A stretch of 64,000 bases of DNA from Streptococcus merionis DSM 19192 (GCF_000380085.1 NZ_KB904538.1:101995-165994), one strand, 5' to 3'; numbered from the stretch's first letter, positions 26,646 to 34,797 are shown. Made by a program: numbers and translations. Notes: a model not told the origin generated them from the sequence alone.

Positions 26646-27566
26646 ATGAGAATACAGCAACTACAATACATCATCAAGATCGTCGAGACAGGCTCGATGA
26701 ATGAAGCCTCTAAACAACTCTTTATCACTCAACCCAGCTTGTCAAATGCTGTGAAAGATTTAGAAAACGAGATGGGAATTGAGATTTTTCACCGTAATCC
26801 CAAGGGAATCACCTTAACCAAGGATGGGATGGAATTTCTCTCCTACGCGCGTCAGGTTATCGAGCAGACGGATCTTCTTCTTGAGCGCTACAAGAGTCCT
26901 AGTGGCCAGCGCGAGCTTTTTAGCGTCAGTTCCCAACACTATGCCTTTGTGGTCAATGCCTTTGTTAGCCTGCTCAAGCAAAGTGACATGACTCAATATG
27001 AGCTTTTCTTGCGTGAAACTCGAACTTGGGAAATCATTGACGATGTCAAAAATTTCCGTAGCGAGGTAGGGGTACTCTTTCTCAACTCCTACAACCGTGA
27101 TGTTTTGACTAAAATGTTTGACGATAATCACCTGACCTACACCACTCTTTTTACGACAAAACCGCACATTTTTGTCAGCAAAACCAATCCTCTTGCTAAG
27201 CAAGATAAGGTTTCTATGGAGGATTTGGAGGAGTTTCCGTATCTTAGTTATGATCAAGGCACACACAATTCTTTCTACTTTTCAGAAGAAATCCTCTCGA
27301 CTGAACATCACACGAAATCCATTGTCGTGTCTGATCGTGCAACGCTTTTCAACCTCTTAATTGGTCTTGATGGCTACACGATTGCCACAGGGATTCTCAA
27401 TAGCAATCTCAACGGTGATAATATCGTCTCAATCCCTCTTGAAGTAAATGATACTATCGAACTCGTCTATATCAAGCACCAGAAAGCCAATCTCTCTAAG
27501 ATGGGAGAACGCTTCATTGACTACCTGCTGGAAGAAGTCCAATTTGATAAAAATGATACGATCTAA
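26646..27566 (+). CDS. cpsY: LysR-family regulator, CpsY/MtaR type
   Basis: A 306-aa regulator. The N-terminal winged helix-turn-helix is MRIQQLQYIIKIVETGSMN followed by EASKQLFITQPSLSNAVKDL. The effector-binding domain spans ~90-300. From memory the whole chain closely follows streptococcal CpsY/MtaR, which controls methionine transport and envelope functions. No target gene is adjacent. It probably has a leaderless transcript. A hairpin terminator follows. Confidence 0.8.
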   Translation: MRIQQLQYIIKIVETGSMNEASKQLFITQPSLSNAVKDLENEMGIEIFHRNPKGITLTKDGMEFLSYARQVIEQTDLLLERYKSPSGQRELFSVSSQHYAFVVNAFVSLLKQSDMTQYELFLRETRTWEIIDDVKNFRSEVGVLFLNSYNRDVLTKMFDDNHLTYTTLFTTKPHIFVSKTNPLAKQDKVSMEDLEEFPYLSYDQGTHNSFYFSEEILSTEHHTKSIVVSDRATLFNLLIGLDGYTIATGILNSNLNGDNIVSIPLEVNDTIELVYIKHQKANLSKMGERFIDYLLEEVQFDKNDTI

Positions 27567-27570
27567 AACA

Positions 27571-27630
27571 GGAGCGAAACAAAATCTAAAGCTTTATGCT
27601 TATCGATTTTGTTTTGCTCCCTTTCTTTTA
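27571..27630 (+). terminator. Terminator of the LysR gene
   Basis: GGAGCGAAACAAAATC (27571-27586) pairs with GATTTTGTTTTGCTCC (27605-27620), followed by CTTTCTTTT. It is a perfect 16-bp stem with one wobble. Confidence 0.85.
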
Positions 27631-27687
27631 CATTTAGTATTATTGTTAGGACAAACGATGACGCTGTTTATAAGTTAAAACATTCTG

Positions 27688-28266
27688 TCAATGACGCTTA
27701 TCTGTTAGGAAGAAATTCATCAAGGGCTGCGCTAGCCAAACCACTAAGATACAGGCTAGTGTCTCTCCTAACCACGAGAGACCGTTGACTGAGAAAGAAT
27801 AAAAGACCGCGTTTTGCCCTTTTGGTGCATATTGTCCCCAGAAAACGAAACCTGCAATAAAGTGGATTATGTAGCGAGCTGTGGTACCAATCACTACACC
27901 AAGCAAACTATAAGCAAGTATTTGACTTGTCTTTTTTTGCTGACGATTGCTATCAATGAGGGGTTTGACTATACCAGCTAGGCCAATCAGCGTAAAGGCT
28001 ACAAAATATTCTAAAAAACCTTGGAAAAGACTGAGAATACCTCCAGCCGCTTCACCAGTAACAACCTGCAAGATGCCCCAGAGAAAGCCAGCAGCCATCC
28101 CAGAACCTACTCCCCAACGGTAGGCAACAACAAAAATAGGAACCATCTTAAACGAAAAAGAAATCCAAGGTCCAATCTGCATCGGCTCCGTGAAGACATC
28201 CAAAATCATAGCTAATGTGGCAAAGATAGCAATCTCCGTCAACATCTGAATACGTGTTCTTTTCAT
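27688..28266 (-). CDS. thiT: ECF thiamine transporter substrate subunit
   Basis: A 192-aa, six-helix S-component that binds thiamine and works with the shared ECF ATPases and EcfT encoded elsewhere. The ThiT signature FTEPMQIGPWISFSFKMVP, then YRWGVGSGMAAGFLWG and Trp/Glu-rich loop residues, fits the family. The ATG at 28266 has AGGAGG eight bases ahead. The upstream TPP riboswitch confirms control by thiamine pyrophosphate. Confidence 0.9.
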   Translation of the reverse strand: MKRTRIQMLTEIAIFATLAMILDVFTEPMQIGPWISFSFKMVPIFVVAYRWGVGSGMAAGFLWGILQVVTGEAAGGILSLFQGFLEYFVAFTLIGLAGIVKPLIDSNRQQKKTSQILAYSLLGVVIGTTARYIIHFIAGFVFWGQYAPKGQNAVFYSFSVNGLSWLGETLACILVVWLAQPLMNFFLTDKRH

Positions 28267-28400
28267 CAAAAAAACCTCCTGTAAAACCTCTCTAGCCTAG
28301 CATAGACTAGTGAAACACAGTGATTGTGAGCTGTGTTTCGCCAACAACTGCCACAATCAAAACTGCAGAAGGTTTTCAGAAGGTGAACTTCAATCTTCTG

Positions 28401-28484
28401 CCACATCCCTACGCAAGTTCTAACTTGATCAGGTGATAAGAGTTTAGGCATTAAGCCAATCTCAGCAAATCGCTCCTCTTGTGA
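28401..28484 (-). promoter_or_regulatory. TPP riboswitch (THI box) before thiT
   Basis: On the minus strand the conserved aptamer blocks appear in order: GCTGAGAT, then ACCTGATCAAGTTAGAAC, then TTGCGTAGGGATGTGG. Downstream are two alternative pairings: CAGAAG with CTTCTG (28361-28400) and GAAACACAG with CTGTGTTTC (28311-28338). Neither ends in a clear T-run, so the switch may act on translation or through a weak terminator. A protein-like ORF across this region (28266-28520) is a shadow. Confidence 0.88.
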
Positions 28485-28491
28485 CATTTTC

Positions 28492-28520
28492 ATTATACTA
28501 TTTACCACTTTATTTTTCAA
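28492..28520 (-). promoter_or_regulatory. Promoter of the thiT riboswitch
   Basis: On the minus strand, TTGAAA (28515-28520), 17 bases and TATAAT (28492-28497), directly upstream of the TPP aptamer. Confidence 0.75.
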
Positions 28521-28553
28521 TAGATTTGCCCAAGCGCTTACAACGAGGATTAC

Positions 28554-28605
28554 AAAAAGAAGTGAGATAGACAGCCATCGTGTTTGCTTATCTCACTTCC
28601 TTTTT
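28554..28605. terminator. Hairpin terminator of the M20 gene, repeat family member
   Basis: AAAAAGAAGTGAGATA pairs with TATCTCACTTCCTTTTT, and both flanks are A/T runs. The loop contains GATGGCTGTCT on the minus strand, shared with the lepA terminator at 38613-38660. Confidence 0.8.
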
Positions 28606-28617
28606 AGAATGTAAGCC

Positions 28618-29949
28618 TTATTTGACTGCCAAGCGGTAAACAGCTTCAGCATAGATTTCCATAGCTTCATAGATATTCGACAATAACATGTGCTCATTTT
28701 CCATGTGTTCTGTTGAAGGGCTTTCTGGCAATACCGCACCAAATGCCACACAATTTGGCATGGTTCGAGCAAAAGTGGCGCCACCTGAGGACATCGGTTC
28801 ACTCATATCGCCTGTTTTTTCACGGTAAACGGTCATCAGTGTGCTGACCAATTCACTATCCAAAGGCACATAAAGTGGCGCTAGGTAATCATGTTCTTGA
28901 TAGGTCAGGCCGTACTTTTGCGCAGCATGACTGAGCTTTTCGACCAAAAGTCCCTTATCTGCCAAAACTGGAATACGAATATCCAAGCGGACTTGGCTTT
29001 TCTCTGGTGTCAGTGTTAAGCCAGCAATATTAAAAGCTAAATCCCCACTCGCTTCATCAGAAATGTCACCAATCAAGTCTTTAGCTGTGGCATCATGTCC
29101 AATTTCATTGACAATAAAGTTGAGTGCAGGCACATCTACAAACTCTTGCAAGGCTTCGCTAAGTCTTACTAAAGCATTGACACCTAGAGCTGCATCTTTG
29201 GCATGCTTGGCCAAACCTAAAACCGTGAGACACTCTCCGTCTACTTCATAGTGATAGCCAAGTGCATCCAATTTTTCTTTCACTTGGTTCAACCAAGGAC
29301 CTTTATAATCCGCACGAGCAGGGACAACATTATAGGCTTTACCAACTTCAAGACTTAGACCATCATGACCTGAGCCTTCAAGGTTAGCTTGCAATAGGCC
29401 TTTTTCTGCAAAAGTCAATGGAAAACTACTATCTGGTGCAAATCCCATCGTAGCAACCTCTTCTAACTCACCATAACGAGCAAGACAGCGCCACAAAGTT
29501 TCCTCATCTGTTCCAAAAATAAAGCGAATCCGCTTGTTAAAGTGGTAACCGGCATCCATCAGAGCCTTGACAGCATAAAGCGCTGCCATACTTGGACCTT
29601 TATCGTCCTGTGTCCCCCGACCATAAATCGCGCCATCTCTAACAACTGCTTCAAAAGGAGGTGTTTCCCAAAGTGAAAGATCTCCCTCTGGCACAACGTC
29701 CAAATGGCACAGAATTGCCAAGGATTCTTGCCCCTCACCAATCTCAGCGTAACCGTAGTAACCTTCTGGATCAAGATAGGTTGAAAAACCTAAAGATTGA
29801 CACCGTTCTAACGTCGCTTCTAAAACATCCTGAATCGCTTGACCAAAAGGTGTGCCATTTTCACCTTCATTGAGCACAGATGGATAAGCAACAATCTCTT
29901 GAATGGCTTTGATACAAGCCTCTCTATGACTTAATTTAACAATTGACAT
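28618..29949 (-). CDS. M20-family dipeptidase (ArcT/PepV-like)
   Basis: A 443-aa zinc peptidase of the PepV/Sapep type. Metal ligands are seen in LAILCHLDVVPEG, YGRGTQDDKGPS and the GTDEE pair (catalytic base and ligand). The tail motif SGGATFARTMPNCVAFG is also typical. The frame reaches 29958, but that GTG lies in the AAAGGTG ribosome site, so the ATG at 29949 is used. It follows the ArcD-like antiporter gene in the same orientation. In other streptococci such a peptidase (arcT) accompanies arcD in the arginine deiminase operon. Here arcABC is missing next to it. Confidence 0.85.
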   Translation of the reverse strand: MSIVKLSHREACIKAIQEIVAYPSVLNEGENGTPFGQAIQDVLEATLERCQSLGFSTYLDPEGYYGYAEIGEGQESLAILCHLDVVPEGDLSLWETPPFEAVVRDGAIYGRGTQDDKGPSMAALYAVKALMDAGYHFNKRIRFIFGTDEETLWRCLARYGELEEVATMGFAPDSSFPLTFAEKGLLQANLEGSGHDGLSLEVGKAYNVVPARADYKGPWLNQVKEKLDALGYHYEVDGECLTVLGLAKHAKDAALGVNALVRLSEALQEFVDVPALNFIVNEIGHDATAKDLIGDISDEASGDLAFNIAGLTLTPEKSQVRLDIRIPVLADKGLLVEKLSHAAQKYGLTYQEHDYLAPLYVPLDSELVSTLMTVYREKTGDMSEPMSSGGATFARTMPNCVAFGAVLPESPSTEHMENEHMLLSNIYEAMEIYAEAVYRLAVK

Positions 29950-29978
29950 CGTACACACCTTTCTGGTTAATTAGTTAA

Positions 29979-31490
29979 TTAGCTGAACAAAGAAGCAAAG
30001 ACTAAGAGAGCTAAAGAAGTAAGGAAAATCACAACAATCAATTTTGCCATGTATTTCCACCAAGTTCCCAACTCAATGCGTCCAATCGCCAAAGCCCCCA
30101 TCACAACACCAGAGGTCGGTGTAATAAGATTGAGCAAGCCAGAAGCTGACTGGAAGGCTGTAACAACCAAGTGGGCTGGAACACCTGCAAATTCACCCAT
30201 AGGTCCCATAATTCCCATGGTTGCTCCAGCGAGACCAGATGTTGAAGGAATCAGGAAGGACATTGGCAGATAGAAAATATAGGTTAAAGCGATAAAGAGT
30301 TGAGACGAAAGACCAGCTAATCCTTTTTCACCCCAGTTAAGGATAGTTGCTGTAATCATACCATCATTCATGATGACCTGAATACCACGAGCTACCGCAC
30401 AAATCAAGGCAACGCTCATCAAGTCCGCTACACCATTGATAAAGACCTTGATAAAGCGAGATTCTTCCATTCGAGTCATAATCCCAATGAGAATAGCCAT
30501 CATCACAAAGAGCATGGTAATTTCTTGGAAATACCAAGTACCAAGTGGTTCCATATGTCCAAAAATAGTTCCAAGAATAGGTAGGCCAGTCAAGAAATTA
30601 TTCAGATTTTCAAACAGGGTAAAGTTTTTATTGAGATCTGTCCAAGGAATCAAACTGAGAACCATGATGATAAAGGTCAAGGCAAACAGCCAAATAACTG
30701 ACTTTTGAGACTTGCTCAGTGTCAATTCACCTTCATTTTTCAATCTGAAGTGTTCAATATCAGCTTCACGTGTCGCAAAAACGTAAGATTTTTCAGGAGA
30801 TTTTTCGACCTTGCTAGCGTAGCTATAAACATAGAAGGTTGAAATGGCATACATAACAATGAAGAAAAGGAAACGCCAGATAATTCCATCACCAATACTA
30901 ATCCCCGCAGCGTCAGAGGCAACACCAGTTGCAAATGGATTCACAGTAGAAGCCAAGCACCCAACCTGAGAGCCGATCAAAACAATGGAAACTGCTGTGA
31001 TGGTATCAAAACCTACAGCTACCATAACCGGAATGATCAAAGGATAAAAAGCCATCGTTTCCTCAGCCATACCGTAGGTTGATCCACCCAAGCAGAATAA
31101 GAACATAAGGAACGGGATTAACATTTTTTCTTTGCCTTTAAAACGATTGATAACAGCCCCGAGACCTGCATCCAAGGCTCCTGTCTCAGTAACAACACCT
31201 AGGAAACCGCCAACCATCAAAATGAAGAAGGACACTTCAATTGCTCCAGGAGTTGGGTTCGCACCCTTGGTGCCAATCATTCCTCGAATAGGCGCCATAA
31301 AAACTTCATACAAGCCTTGCTTGTTTGCCTCTACTTGCTGGTATGTCCCAGCAAGTAAGTTTCCAGCATCATCAACTTTATATTGACCAGCTGGAACAAT
31401 CCAGGTCAAAATAGCCATTAAAATGATGATTAAATAGAGAACTGTAAAAGAGGAAGGCATTTTAAAGCCTTTTTTCACTTTTTCAGTCAT
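29979..31490 (-). CDS. YfcC/ArcD-family amino-acid antiporter
   Basis: A 503-aa membrane protein with 12 or more helices. It begins with FTVLYLIIILMAILTWIVPAG and contains SQVGCLASTVNPFATGVAS and MSFLIPSTSGLAGATMGIM, conserved in the YfcC family. Streptococcal members act as arginine/ornithine antiporters. A cre box at 31534-31547 and an AT-rich, palindrome-bearing upstream region suggest catabolite and possibly oxygen or arginine control. It forms a pair with the M20 peptidase. Whether arcABC lies elsewhere cannot be seen. Confidence 0.8.
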   Translation of the reverse strand: MTEKVKKGFKMPSSFTVLYLIIILMAILTWIVPAGQYKVDDAGNLLAGTYQQVEANKQGLYEVFMAPIRGMIGTKGANPTPGAIEVSFFILMVGGFLGVVTETGALDAGLGAVINRFKGKEKMLIPFLMFLFCLGGSTYGMAEETMAFYPLIIPVMVAVGFDTITAVSIVLIGSQVGCLASTVNPFATGVASDAAGISIGDGIIWRFLFFIVMYAISTFYVYSYASKVEKSPEKSYVFATREADIEHFRLKNEGELTLSKSQKSVIWLFALTFIIMVLSLIPWTDLNKNFTLFENLNNFLTGLPILGTIFGHMEPLGTWYFQEITMLFVMMAILIGIMTRMEESRFIKVFINGVADLMSVALICAVARGIQVIMNDGMITATILNWGEKGLAGLSSQLFIALTYIFYLPMSFLIPSTSGLAGATMGIMGPMGEFAGVPAHLVVTAFQSASGLLNLITPTSGVVMGALAIGRIELGTWWKYMAKLIVVIFLTSLALLVFASLFS

Positions 31491-31533
31491 ATTACTACCT
31501 CCTTAAAAGTTAATGAATGATTTTTCAAAACAA

Positions 31534-31547
31534 TGATAGCGCTTTCT
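31534..31547 (-). promoter_or_regulatory. cre box before the ArcD-like gene
   Basis: TGATAGCGCTTTCT matches the consensus TGWAARCGYTWNCW at 13 of 14 positions. It lies 44 bases upstream of the start codon, where CcpA would block transcription. Confidence 0.75.
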
Positions 31548-31571
31548 GCCTGAAAATATTAGACAAAAATC

Positions 31572-31584
31572 ACACTTTAAGTGT
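31572..31584. promoter_or_regulatory. Palindrome ACACTT-T-AAGTGT, candidate regulator site
   Basis: A perfect 6+1+6 inverted repeat, in the wider context TCACACTTTAAGTGTTA, in the long AT-rich region (31491-31885) before the ArcD-like gene. It could serve a CRP/FNR-type or other dimeric regulator. The remainder of this region is AT-rich and without genes. Confidence 0.4.
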
Positions 31585-31885
31585 TAAGAAACTCACATTA
31601 AAAAAGAATTTACTTATAATTATAACATATATAATCAAATGTGTATATATATGCCGCAAAATGGATATAAAACTTATAATAAGACAAGCTTATATTTCTA
31701 CTATTTCTTTCAAAAAAATGAAAAAAAGTAGAAAATTGAAATATAGATGGCAGTAAATGACCTAAAAAGCTGAAAAAAAGTGTTAATGCTAGCAATAATG
31801 AGTTCTGGAACTGTTAAGGTTGTAAAATGGTTAGTTATTAGCGTTTTACAAAGCTGATAGCTGCTACATCAAACTGGTCAATCTA

Positions 31886-31925
31886 TAAAAAAACAAGACT
31901 GAGCACCTTTGCGCCCAGCCTCTCT
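31886..31925 (-). terminator. Terminator of yitT
   Basis: On the minus strand, GGCTGGGC pairs with GCTCAGTC (with wobbles) around CAAAGG, followed by TTGTTTTTTT. Confidence 0.7.
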
Positions 31926-31928
31926 AAC

Positions 31929-32837
31929 TTATGAATTAGTGAGTTTCTTGATTTTTCGTTTTTTGTCCGCGTAACTATAAAGCGAGAAACCTTGTCCAAG
32001 AACTTGGTGAACATCTGACACCGTCACAAAAGCGATGGGATCAATATCATTGATAAGCTTTTGAAGATGGATAATTTGGTGATTATTCACAACCACATAA
32101 AGCACCTGCTTCTCCAATTGAGAATAGTAGCCATGGGCATGAAAGACCGTAATACCGCGATCGATTGTTGTTGCGATTTCCTGGGCAATTTTTTCGTGCT
32201 GATTGGAGATAATCATCACCGACTTACGCGGATTAAGCCCTTCTGTCATGTACGCAAGCATACGCCCCAAAACAAAGGTCAAAATCATGGTGACAATCAA
32301 TTTTTCAAGACCGATAATATAAACCGAGGCCGAAAGAATGACGAAGTCGCAGATCATGACACCCGCAGAAAAACTGATTCCCAAATACTTCCGCATCATC
32401 ATGGCAATGATGTCCGTTCCCGCAGAGCTACCATTTCCCCGAAGCATCAACCCCAGAGCCACACCAATCAAACACCCTGCTGCAATCGCTGTCAGCAAGC
32501 TATTATCTGAGTGAAAAGCAGGTAATCTCAAATGGTTGATAAAAATGCTGAGCATGGTCATAGCATAAGCTGTAAAAATGAGCGTCTTTTTCTCCAAAAA
32601 ACGCCAGCCTAGCAGCAATAAAATGCTATTGATGATGAAGTTCATCGTTCCGATTTCAATCTTAAACACATAGTACAGCAAGATGGAAATCCCTGTCACA
32701 CCGCCACTACCAAAATCGTTTGGGACGACAAAGCTATTGACAGCAATCGCATAGAGTGCTGCTCCTGCTGTGATATAGCCTACAGAAATTAGGACATCCC
32801 AAAAAGTCATATCTAAATCTTCTCGAATTTTTTTCAA
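31929..32837 (-). CDS. YitT-family membrane protein
   Basis: A 302-aa protein with five or six membrane helices (~20-200) and a C-terminal soluble DUF2179 domain. VPNDFGSGGVTGISILLYY and GLMLRGNGSSAGTDIIAMM are the YitT blocks. Function is unknown in the family. The frame begins at an ATG (32852), but AGGAGG lies inside its first codons. An extended -10 (TGGTATAAT, core 32861-32866) would start the mRNA next to that ATG. I therefore prefer the TTG at 32837, spaced six bases after AGGAGG. Confidence 0.8.
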   Translation of the reverse strand: MKKIREDLDMTFWDVLISVGYITAGAALYAIAVNSFVVPNDFGSGGVTGISILLYYVFKIEIGTMNFIINSILLLLGWRFLEKKTLIFTAYAMTMLSIFINHLRLPAFHSDNSLLTAIAAGCLIGVALGLMLRGNGSSAGTDIIAMMMRKYLGISFSAGVMICDFVILSASVYIIGLEKLIVTMILTFVLGRMLAYMTEGLNPRKSVMIISNQHEKIAQEIATTIDRGITVFHAHGYYSQLEKQVLYVVVNNHQIIHLQKLINDIDPIAFVTVSDVHQVLGQGFSLYSYADKKRKIKKLTNS

Positions 32838-32874
32838 AATAGTCCTCCTCATAGAGCTTCATTATACCACAAAA

Positions 32875-33121
32875 GAGGCTGGGCAAAAAGTCCAACCTCA
32901 CATAGTTTGCGTAAACATTTCAGCGCAGTGGTTGGGAGCAAGACTTGTTGGCTATGCCAACTTAGTCTTACCCCTGCACAGGTCATTAGGCGCCTTAGCG
33001 CCAATGAACCACTGCTGATTGGCAGATTTGTTCGTGTTTTACACTCCAAATCCGGCCTAATCAACTGTGCGGGGGTGGGAAAACGAACTCTTTTTGATTG
33101 ATCGAGTTCTTTCCCACTCCC
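32875..33121. repeat. Structured repeat region with several nested hairpins
   Basis: Non-coding DNA between the purine operon and yitT. Hairpin 1 is GAGGCTGGGC/GTCCAACCTC (32875-32899). Then comes a cloverleaf-like unit: outer stem GCAGTGGTT (32925-32933)/AACCACTGC (33007-33015), arm AAGACT..TTGGC/GCCAA..AGTCTT (32940-32969), and arm GGCGC/GCGCC (32989-33002). Hairpin 3 (33071-33121) has GGGGTGGGAAA and GAACTC paired with GAGTTC and TTTCCCACTCC, and recurs at 43656-43707. It is likely a dispersed streptococcal repeat and may also end the purine operon. Confidence 0.7.
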
Positions 33122-33146
33122 TAAATTTTCAAATGATTTTACATCA

Positions 33147-33884
33147 TCATTTGACTTGCTTTAGGCTAAATTGCTGGATAATCTGAGCATTAACGGTATC
33201 AAAGTAAAAAGCGTTATCGTAGTGAACTCCAGTCCTACGAGATAAATCAATTAAGATTTCCATGAATTTCTGTGATGAGAAGTGAGTTGTCCGCTTTAAT
33301 TCCTGTTCGTCAAAGGGCTTAATCAGGTGAGCTAATGGATTACGCACTGAGCGCTCAAGCTTACGCAAGTGAATGACCTGCTGCTTAATCGTATCAGGAT
33401 AATCCAGCTCCAAAATGAGATTAGCAAGACTATTAGAAGTGACATTGCGCTCTGGCTTGAAATGCCGTAACACTTTCAAATCAGAACCCATCAACTCATC
33501 TCGCAACCAAATATCATAACGCTCATCCTTAGTGTCATGGATATAGTCTGTGATATGAGGGATTTTGGCAGTCACAAGGCGCAGGAATAAACGGTAAATA
33601 AGCGGTGAAACAGCTCTGACAAAATCAATGATTTGAGCTTTTTTGAGCTTGGTCTCCAAATCCAACAGGTAATTAGCAATCTGCTCATCTTCCCTGTTCT
33701 GATTCATGACCATATCAAGTTTAAATGCTGGCTCAATATGCAATTCGCGACGTTCGCGCAACATCTCAAGGAGAACGACAAGCTCAGGCGAGACATTAGC
33801 GATTTTTCTCACAAACTGATAGGCCGTATCATACTCATAGAGCTCTAGCAAAAGCACTAAAGTGTTTTTTTCGATAGTATTCAT
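33147..33884 (-). CDS. Helical protein with HEPN-like R-x4-H motif, purine operon
   Basis: A 245-aa all-helical protein I cannot assign to a characterised family. Near the C-terminus, KLERSVRNPLAHLIKP contains R181-N-P-L-A-H186, the R-x4-6-H catalytic signature of HEPN ribonucleases. It is flanked by long helices (from ~165 and ~205) as in Csm6/Csx1-type HEPN domains. No CARF/Rossmann sensor is evident in residues 1-150, and there is no CRISPR array in the window. Its ATG overlaps the deoD stop by one base (TAATG), so it is co-translated with purine salvage enzymes. A nuclease role is inferred from the motif alone. Confidence 0.6.
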   Translation of the reverse strand: MNTIEKNTLVLLLELYEYDTAYQFVRKIANVSPELVVLLEMLRERRELHIEPAFKLDMVMNQNREDEQIANYLLDLETKLKKAQIIDFVRAVSPLIYRLFLRLVTAKIPHITDYIHDTKDERYDIWLRDELMGSDLKVLRHFKPERNVTSNSLANLILELDYPDTIKQQVIHLRKLERSVRNPLAHLIKPFDEQELKRTTHFSSQKFMEILIDLSRRTGVHYDNAFYFDTVNAQIIQQFSLKQVK

Positions 33885-34591
33885 TAAGAAATTAGGGTTT
33901 CTAGTCCCACCTTCATCATGTCAGTGAACGTATTTTGACGTTCTTCAGCGGTGGTATCTTCTTCTGGATTGACCAAACTATCAGAAATGGTCATAATTCC
34001 CAGCGCCTGCACCTTGTGTTGGGCTGCCAGATAGTACAAAGCAGCTGCTTCCATCTCAATGGCTTTGACACCGAGTGTGCCTAACTTCATATTGCGCTCT
34101 GGCATATTTGAATAGAAGACATCTGATGATAATACAGAGCCGACATGAGTTGTCATACCCAAATCTTTGGCGATGTGATAAGCCTTGTCCAACAAATCAA
34201 AATCTGCGATTTGCGGGAAATCGAACTCTGGGAAATCATTGCGAATGATGTTAGAGTTTGTTGCAGCAGCTTGTGCTAAGACCAATTCACGAACATGCAC
34301 ATCTGGGTCAATCGAACCCGCTGTTCCGACACGGATCAGCTTTTTCACGCCATAGTCTACAATAAGTTCACGGGCATAGATAGAGATAGATGGCATCCCC
34401 ATTCCTGTTCCCATAACGGAAACGCGGTGTCCCTTATAGGTTCCAGTGTAGCCGAACATATTACGAACTTCGTTGAAGCAGACTGCGTCTTCTAGGAAAT
34501 TTTCTGCGATAAATTTCGCACGCAAAGGATCTCCTGGAAGTAAAATTTTATCGGCGATTTCGCCTTGTTTTGCTGAAATATGAATACTCAT
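33884..34591 (-). CDS. deoD: Purine nucleoside phosphorylase, DeoD type
   Basis: A 235-aa hexameric phosphorylase splitting (deoxy)purine nucleosides into base and ribose-1-phosphate. [25 protein letters not shown] is its N-terminal phosphate site (GDPLRA). [12 protein letters not shown] and TISDSL bind ribose and base (Asp of SDS). It follows a 51-aa ORF in the purine operon. A 9-bp hairpin (34604-34627) lies in the gap before its ATG. Confidence 0.94.
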   Translation of the reverse strand: MSIHISAKQGEIADKILLPGDPLRAKFIAENFLEDAVCFNEVRNMFGYTGTYKGHRVSVMGTGMGMPSISIYARELIVDYGVKKLIRVGTAGSIDPDVHVRELVLAQAAATNSNIIRNDFPEFDFPQIADFDLLDKAYHIAKDLGMTTHVGSVLSSDVFYSNMPERNMKLGTLGVKAIEMEAAALYYLAAQHKVQALGIMTISDSLVNPEEDTTAEERQNTFTDMMKVGLETLIS

Positions 34592-34603
34592 TTGCTTATT
34601 TTT

Positions 34604-34627
34604 GAGCGTTGAGAAAAATCAACGCTC
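34604..34627 (-). other. Hairpin between the 51-aa ORF and deoD
   Basis: GAGCGTTGA (34604-34612) and TCAACGCTC (34619-34627) form a perfect 9-bp stem with a 6-base loop, 12 bases before the deoD start. No T-run follows on the operon strand, so it is not a normal terminator. It may mark mRNA processing or tune deoD translation. Confidence 0.5.
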
Positions 34628-34636
34628 GTTCCTTTC

Positions 34637-34792
34637 TTATTTTTTCTTATCCATGCTAGAGAGTGCCAAAAAGGTTGTTCCTGAACATACGAAAACAATA
34701 CCAAGGGTTTTATCGGCACTTAGTAAATATGTAATACCAACCAGAAACATCATCAAAGCAATAATAAGATAACTAATCTGTTCTTTATTCAT
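34637..34792 (-). CDS. 51-aa small membrane protein in the purine operon
   Basis: The ORF starts at the ATG at 34792, six bases after the punA stop, and ends at 34637. It encodes MNKEQISYLIIALMMF, then LVGITYLLSADKTLG, then IVFVCSGTTFLALSSMDKKK. Two hydrophobic helices are joined by a short polar turn, with a Lys-rich tail, a typical two-TM small membrane protein. GGAG of the punA end lies upstream, so translation is probably coupled. It may assist a nucleoside transporter, but nothing in the sequence proves a role. Confidence 0.7.
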   Translation of the reverse strand: MNKEQISYLIIALMMFLVGITYLLSADKTLGIVFVCSGTTFLALSSMDKKK

Positions 34793-34797
34793 TCGCT

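Noticed and set aside
28266-28520. 84-aa ORF on the minus strand before thiT
   Set aside because: It lies entirely across the TPP riboswitch and its promoter; the RNA signature explains the conservation.
31929-32852. ATG at 32852 as the start of yitT
   Set aside because: The AGGAGG ribosome site lies inside its first codons and the promoter would leave no leader; TTG at 32837 fits better.
33147-33884. Csm6 of a type III CRISPR system
   Set aside because: No CARF-like N-terminal domain and no array or csm genes nearby; only the HEPN-like motif is shared.
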